Source of the DNA: Ramazzottius varieornatus
Lineage: Eukaryota; Tardigrada; Eutardigrada; Parachela; Ramazzottiidae
DNA length: 64,000 bases
Assembly (NCBI GenBank): GCA_001949185.1
Contig: BDGG01000001.1
Location: forward strand, 4,081,624-4,145,623
Reading direction: 5' to 3'
Under the pieces are notes generated by a model. It did no database searches, was not told the DNA's origin, and saw only the letters and a list, made by a program, of their open reading frames with translations. The position numbers were made by a program, and so were the translations under genes. How positions within the stretch are numbered: position 1 is the first letter of the stretch; every line of letters begins with the position of its first letter. Below are positions 61,501 through 64,000 of this stretch, piece by piece.

Positions 61501-62445
61501 GAGTCGGTCGAGGATACACCAAGCGAGGCCTCTGAGGAACCGGTACCTCGTAAGCGTGGTGCGAAGGCGCCCACGGCAAAAGCAAACAAGTCCAAGAAGA
61601 CCGAGGAGGTAGAGGAGAAGGATGAGGAAGTGAAGGAGGAAGAAGTAACGAAGGTGCCAGCAACCAGGCAGTCACGAAGGTTCAAGGACAAGTCCGATGT
61701 TTCGATGCCGTTCGCGGAACGGAACACGAGTAAGAATGGTAAACGACAGTCGGAATCACCTGCGGAAGACAGCGAGAGTGGGCCTACCCGAAAGAAAAAT
61801 GATAACGCTCGACGAGGTTTGAACATAGATTTTAGACTTGATAATGAGTTTTCCGCATTATATATTTTACCGCGAAGCTCTCAAAGAATAGGAAAACGTA
61901 CGCGTTCAACTTTGCATGTACCTGCATACTTGGACTGTATGAAAGGTGCATAGGTTCGTGAATGCAGGTTTGCGAACGCTTCGTTCGCTGACCTTGCAGA
62001 CACACCGCAAAATGAACAAGTGGTCAACAAGTCGAATAGGAAACATATGATTACGCTGAAAGATAATTTGTCTTTAGGTGTGAAGCGACCAGGAAAGAGC
62101 ATGGTGATCAAAGGGGAAGAACTACAGTCATCTCCCGAAATCGCTCCGCGTCGTACAACTCGGCTCACTGCGGTCCAGCAGGCACCGGCGGTGGAAGAAG
62201 AGGACAGCTTCGGAGAAGGGGATGATACGTTGGTCGATCTTCAGAACGGCAGTCGGCCTAGGCGAAGTACGGGAGCGAGGAACGGGGACAAGACGATGTC
62301 GCGTGGTGTCAGCACACCCATCAAGTCGAAGAACGGCAATATGGCGGACCTAACTTTCGGCGCGGACCTTAGCGTGATCGATCCAAGCGAGGTCAGCCAG
62401 AGAGTGATCAGAAGTGCCGCAAAGACGAAGAAAGGAAAGAAATAA
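55567..62445 (+). CDS. NCAPD3: Condensin-II complex subunit D3 (CAP-D3)
   Basis: Nineteen exons: 55567-55639, 55720-55911, 55971-56071, 56137-56376, 56460-56549, 56616-56855, 56995-57043, 57130-57314, 57552-57702, 57770-57854, 57917-58008, 58129-58379, 58547-58887, 59101-59462, 59521-60066, 60352-60728, 60807-61110, 61247-61816, 62000-62445. Phases close, 1564 aa (human about 1500). HEAT-repeat subunit that loads condensin II on chromatin for mitotic compaction. Diagnostic stretches: RRDAIVVVFDMLKMFG, IRGDVINHLHNLLLNE, DKRMEIYSFMLKQMVDDQ (human [20 protein letters not shown]), VQRTLLPVLSSVYRQLK. The last 300 residues are a disordered Lys/Glu/Ser-rich tail with basic motifs. The exon 9 donor (57702) is a choice made on phase; 57727 is the rival. 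Confidence 0.88.
57378..57480. mobile_element. GGCGCA-core MITE, copy 12 (CAP-D3 intron 8)
   Basis: Degraded: CGGTGTGGCTGCC... and GCCCGCCACTTGAGATAAC, with internal TTCAGCCAATAACAATGG (reverse of the GGCTGA motif). Confidence 0.6.
60150..60263. mobile_element. GGCGCA-core MITE, copy 13 (CAP-D3 intron 15)
   Basis: Arms AAACACACTCGACAAGATCG (left) and ACAGTCTTGTCGAGTTTGTT (right) are inverted repeats; core TCAAGTGACTCAC / ATGCGCCACGTGG. The right end TTTACCGAGC matches copies 9 and 11. Confidence 0.8.
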
Positions 62446-63064
62446 GGATGTGGTCGCTTTGTTGAAGTGCGTTTTAGGTCTTACATAATTATTAATTCCG
62501 TATTTTTTTGGGTTACACTACCGTTTATTTCTGCAATGAATGCTCGTAAGCACGTAGCATGTACAGGAGCCTTTTCAGTTGAATATCTGCTAACACAAGA
62601 AATTCTCAGGTCTGCGTTCTGTTATTTCTGCAGAAGTTGGGTACTCTGTCGTTAAAACATCAGCTGCTGAGAAAAAGAATAATTTGATAAAAACTGCGAT
62701 GCACTTAGTTCCACTAGGAAAACAGAATCGTAGAGGAATCAGACGGTCGAAACAGACGAACTGGGATACGACTCGACGGCACATAACTCGTGACTACGCT
62801 ATCTATCCAGCTAACAAAATACTAGAATGTTTAGATTTCAGAGTTTGTGGAGATTTGGCTAAAATTAATTTCACGCTAACACTGGAGAAGGTAAGTGCGG
62901 GTAAGCAACGGCTATGATGCTATGAACCGTAATCACAGAATTTGGTAAACAGAAACAGAGTAAAAAGAAGCAAGCCAAACAACGGGAATGCGAGAGAGCA
63001 GAAGTCAGGTTGTCAAACAGAAACGATGTCCCCTACACCTAACCTACGTACGGAAAGGAGAGCT
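62446..63064. other. Convergent intergenic region, CAP-D3 / membrane protein
   Basis: Probable 3' UTRs. A plus frame (62684-62917) lacks family signal. Confidence 0.4.
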
Positions 63065-63919
63065 TTAGGTGATAACGACATCGGGAGCCGAGATGATGCT
63101 GCCCTGGTCAGCATCCACGTACAGAGTCTCCTCTCCACCGACAGGGATCAGCGCTTCTTCCAGCATCAGCATGCGATACTGGCGCGAGTACCAGAAAATG
63201 ACGAATGCCCATTTCCAAGTCATGAATGCCCACACGGATGCCACGAAGTAGGAAGCCCTCAGGTTCTTTAGATCTGGAACACAAGCATAATTATTGATCA
63301 AGTAGCGTCGTCCTCTTATACCGTAACCAAAACTGGAATCATCCGTACCGTCATGGAAAACAATTCCCAACACGATGTACACTACGAAGGCAGAGAATCC
63401 AATAAGTTGTCCTATCAATCCAGCATAGACGGCGGTCCTCAGTCTCGTAGCATGCGGTCGTAGTCGTCCTTGCTTGTAGAAGACGTGAAGGAGAAGAGCT
63501 CCCAGTGCCCATATAGCTACGACAAAGAAATAACACAGGTAGAATGACAGCACGTCCAACAACACTTTTGCAGTACTTTTGTATTGGTTCCGTCGGTATT
63601 GCTTACCTGAGAAAAATCCCCAGAAGACGACGTGGACGTTAGCCACACGGAGAAAGTATAGTCCAACAGTGAGACCAGCGCTCAGACCCAAAGCAGCAGC
63701 TCCAATCCGCAATCGCAGGGACCATGTACCAGGAGCCACGATTATCTTCACCATCTTGTAGCTTTCAAAGATCCCAAAGCAACCCGACAGTGCGGCAAGG
63801 GCTGTTTCCGGAGGAAAGGAAGTGACGGACAGACGACTCTCTGGTAGAACGGAAAAGGATGGTGGTTCGGAAAGATCAGCTGGTTTGAGTAAACAAAGGC
63901 TCTTGTAATGGTATGCCAT
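63065..63919 (-). CDS. Four-pass membrane protein, unidentified, intronless
   Basis: A single 284-codon frame. Four hydrophobic segments: about residues 73-92 (IGAAALGLSAGLTVGLYF), 119-145 (VLSFYLCYFFVVAIWALGALL), 165-190 (LIGQLIGFSAFVVYIVLGIVF) and 224-243 (YFVASVWAFMTWKWAFVIFW). The third-to-fourth loop has NYACVPDL. The layout recalls TMEM179/claudin-like tetraspan proteins, but no signature fixes the family. Translation may start at M54 or M56 rather than M1, since the first 50 residues are Ser/Pro-rich. The lack of introns is unusual here and could mean retroposition. Confidence 0.7.
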   Translation of the reverse strand: MAYHYKSLCLLKPADLSEPPSFSVLPESRLSVTSFPPETALAALSGCFGIFESYKMVKIIVAPGTWSLRLRIGAAALGLSAGLTVGLYFLRVANVHVVFWGFFSGKQYRRNQYKSTAKVLLDVLSFYLCYFFVVAIWALGALLLHVFYKQGRLRPHATRLRTAVYAGLIGQLIGFSAFVVYIVLGIVFHDGTDDSSFGYGIRGRRYLINNYACVPDLKNLRASYFVASVWAFMTWKWAFVIFWYSRQYRMLMLEEALIPVGGEETLYVDADQGSIISAPDVVIT

Positions 63920-64000
63920 GTTATGTCATGTCATGTCATGCAACCTTGTTCCATCGACATTCGACAGGTAATAATTATTATTTTATTTTATTTTGTTTTC

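Overview
This is a stretch of eukaryotic (animal) genome. All the protein-coding genes but one (plus one clipped by the window edge) are split by short GT-AG introns, mostly 38-400 bp. The gene set is metazoan and fits a small-genome ecdysozoan, most likely a tardigrade of the Hypsibius type. It includes a Smaug orthologue, a CDK4/6-type kinase, condensin-II CAP-D3, p31comet, a HAUS1-like augmin subunit, complex I NDUFB3, an ITG-like (prohormone-3) neuropeptide precursor and a cluster of secreted chitin-binding proteins. The organism call is inference; no rRNA, mitochondrial or marker gene proves it. Exon models were built by hand from splice consensus and reading-phase bookkeeping. Phases close for every model listed as CDS with confidence above 0.6, apart from the clipped and single-exon genes, where the check does not apply.

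Layout. 0-0.3 kb: start of a secreted short-chain dehydrogenase (-). 0.9-3.4 kb: polyamine/spermine oxidase-like flavoenzyme (+), convergent with Smaug (-, 3.9-8.9 kb). 8.9-13.9 kb: gene-poor. 13.9-15.0 kb: Ly6/Quiver-like GPI protein (+). 16.4-20.8 kb: ITG-like prohormone (+) with a 3.4 kb intron that holds the only assembly gap. 21.5-22.2 kb: HAUS1-like (-). 22.4-23.05 kb: CGATAT-rich terminal-repeat element. 23.1-24.6 kb: p31comet (+). 25.0-26.35 kb: Moody/Tre1-like GPCR (-). 27.6-54.2 kb: eight chitin-binding type-2 (CBM14) secreted proteins on both strands, with interleaved genes: a signal-peptide dynein-light-chain-like protein (32.3 kb, +), a PH-domain protein (34-36.7 kb, +), a CDK4/6-like kinase (37.5-39.5 kb, +), NDUFB3 (40.0-40.5 kb, -) and a tyrosine/cysteine-rich protein with a furin-like site (48-49 kb, +). 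55.6-62.4 kb: condensin-II CAP-D3 (+), 19 exons. 63.1-63.9 kb: intronless four-pass membrane protein (-).

The genes do not form one pathway. Themes are cuticle/extracellular matrix (the CBM14 cluster) and cell division (CAP-D3, p31comet, HAUS1, CDK4/6). The strongest unexplained signal is a family of about 110-bp terminal-inverted-repeat elements, core AAGTGGCGCA...TGCGCCACTT. At least 13 copies are visible and all of them lie inside introns, with none found between genes. A second notable object is a dynein-light-chain domain behind a signal peptide.
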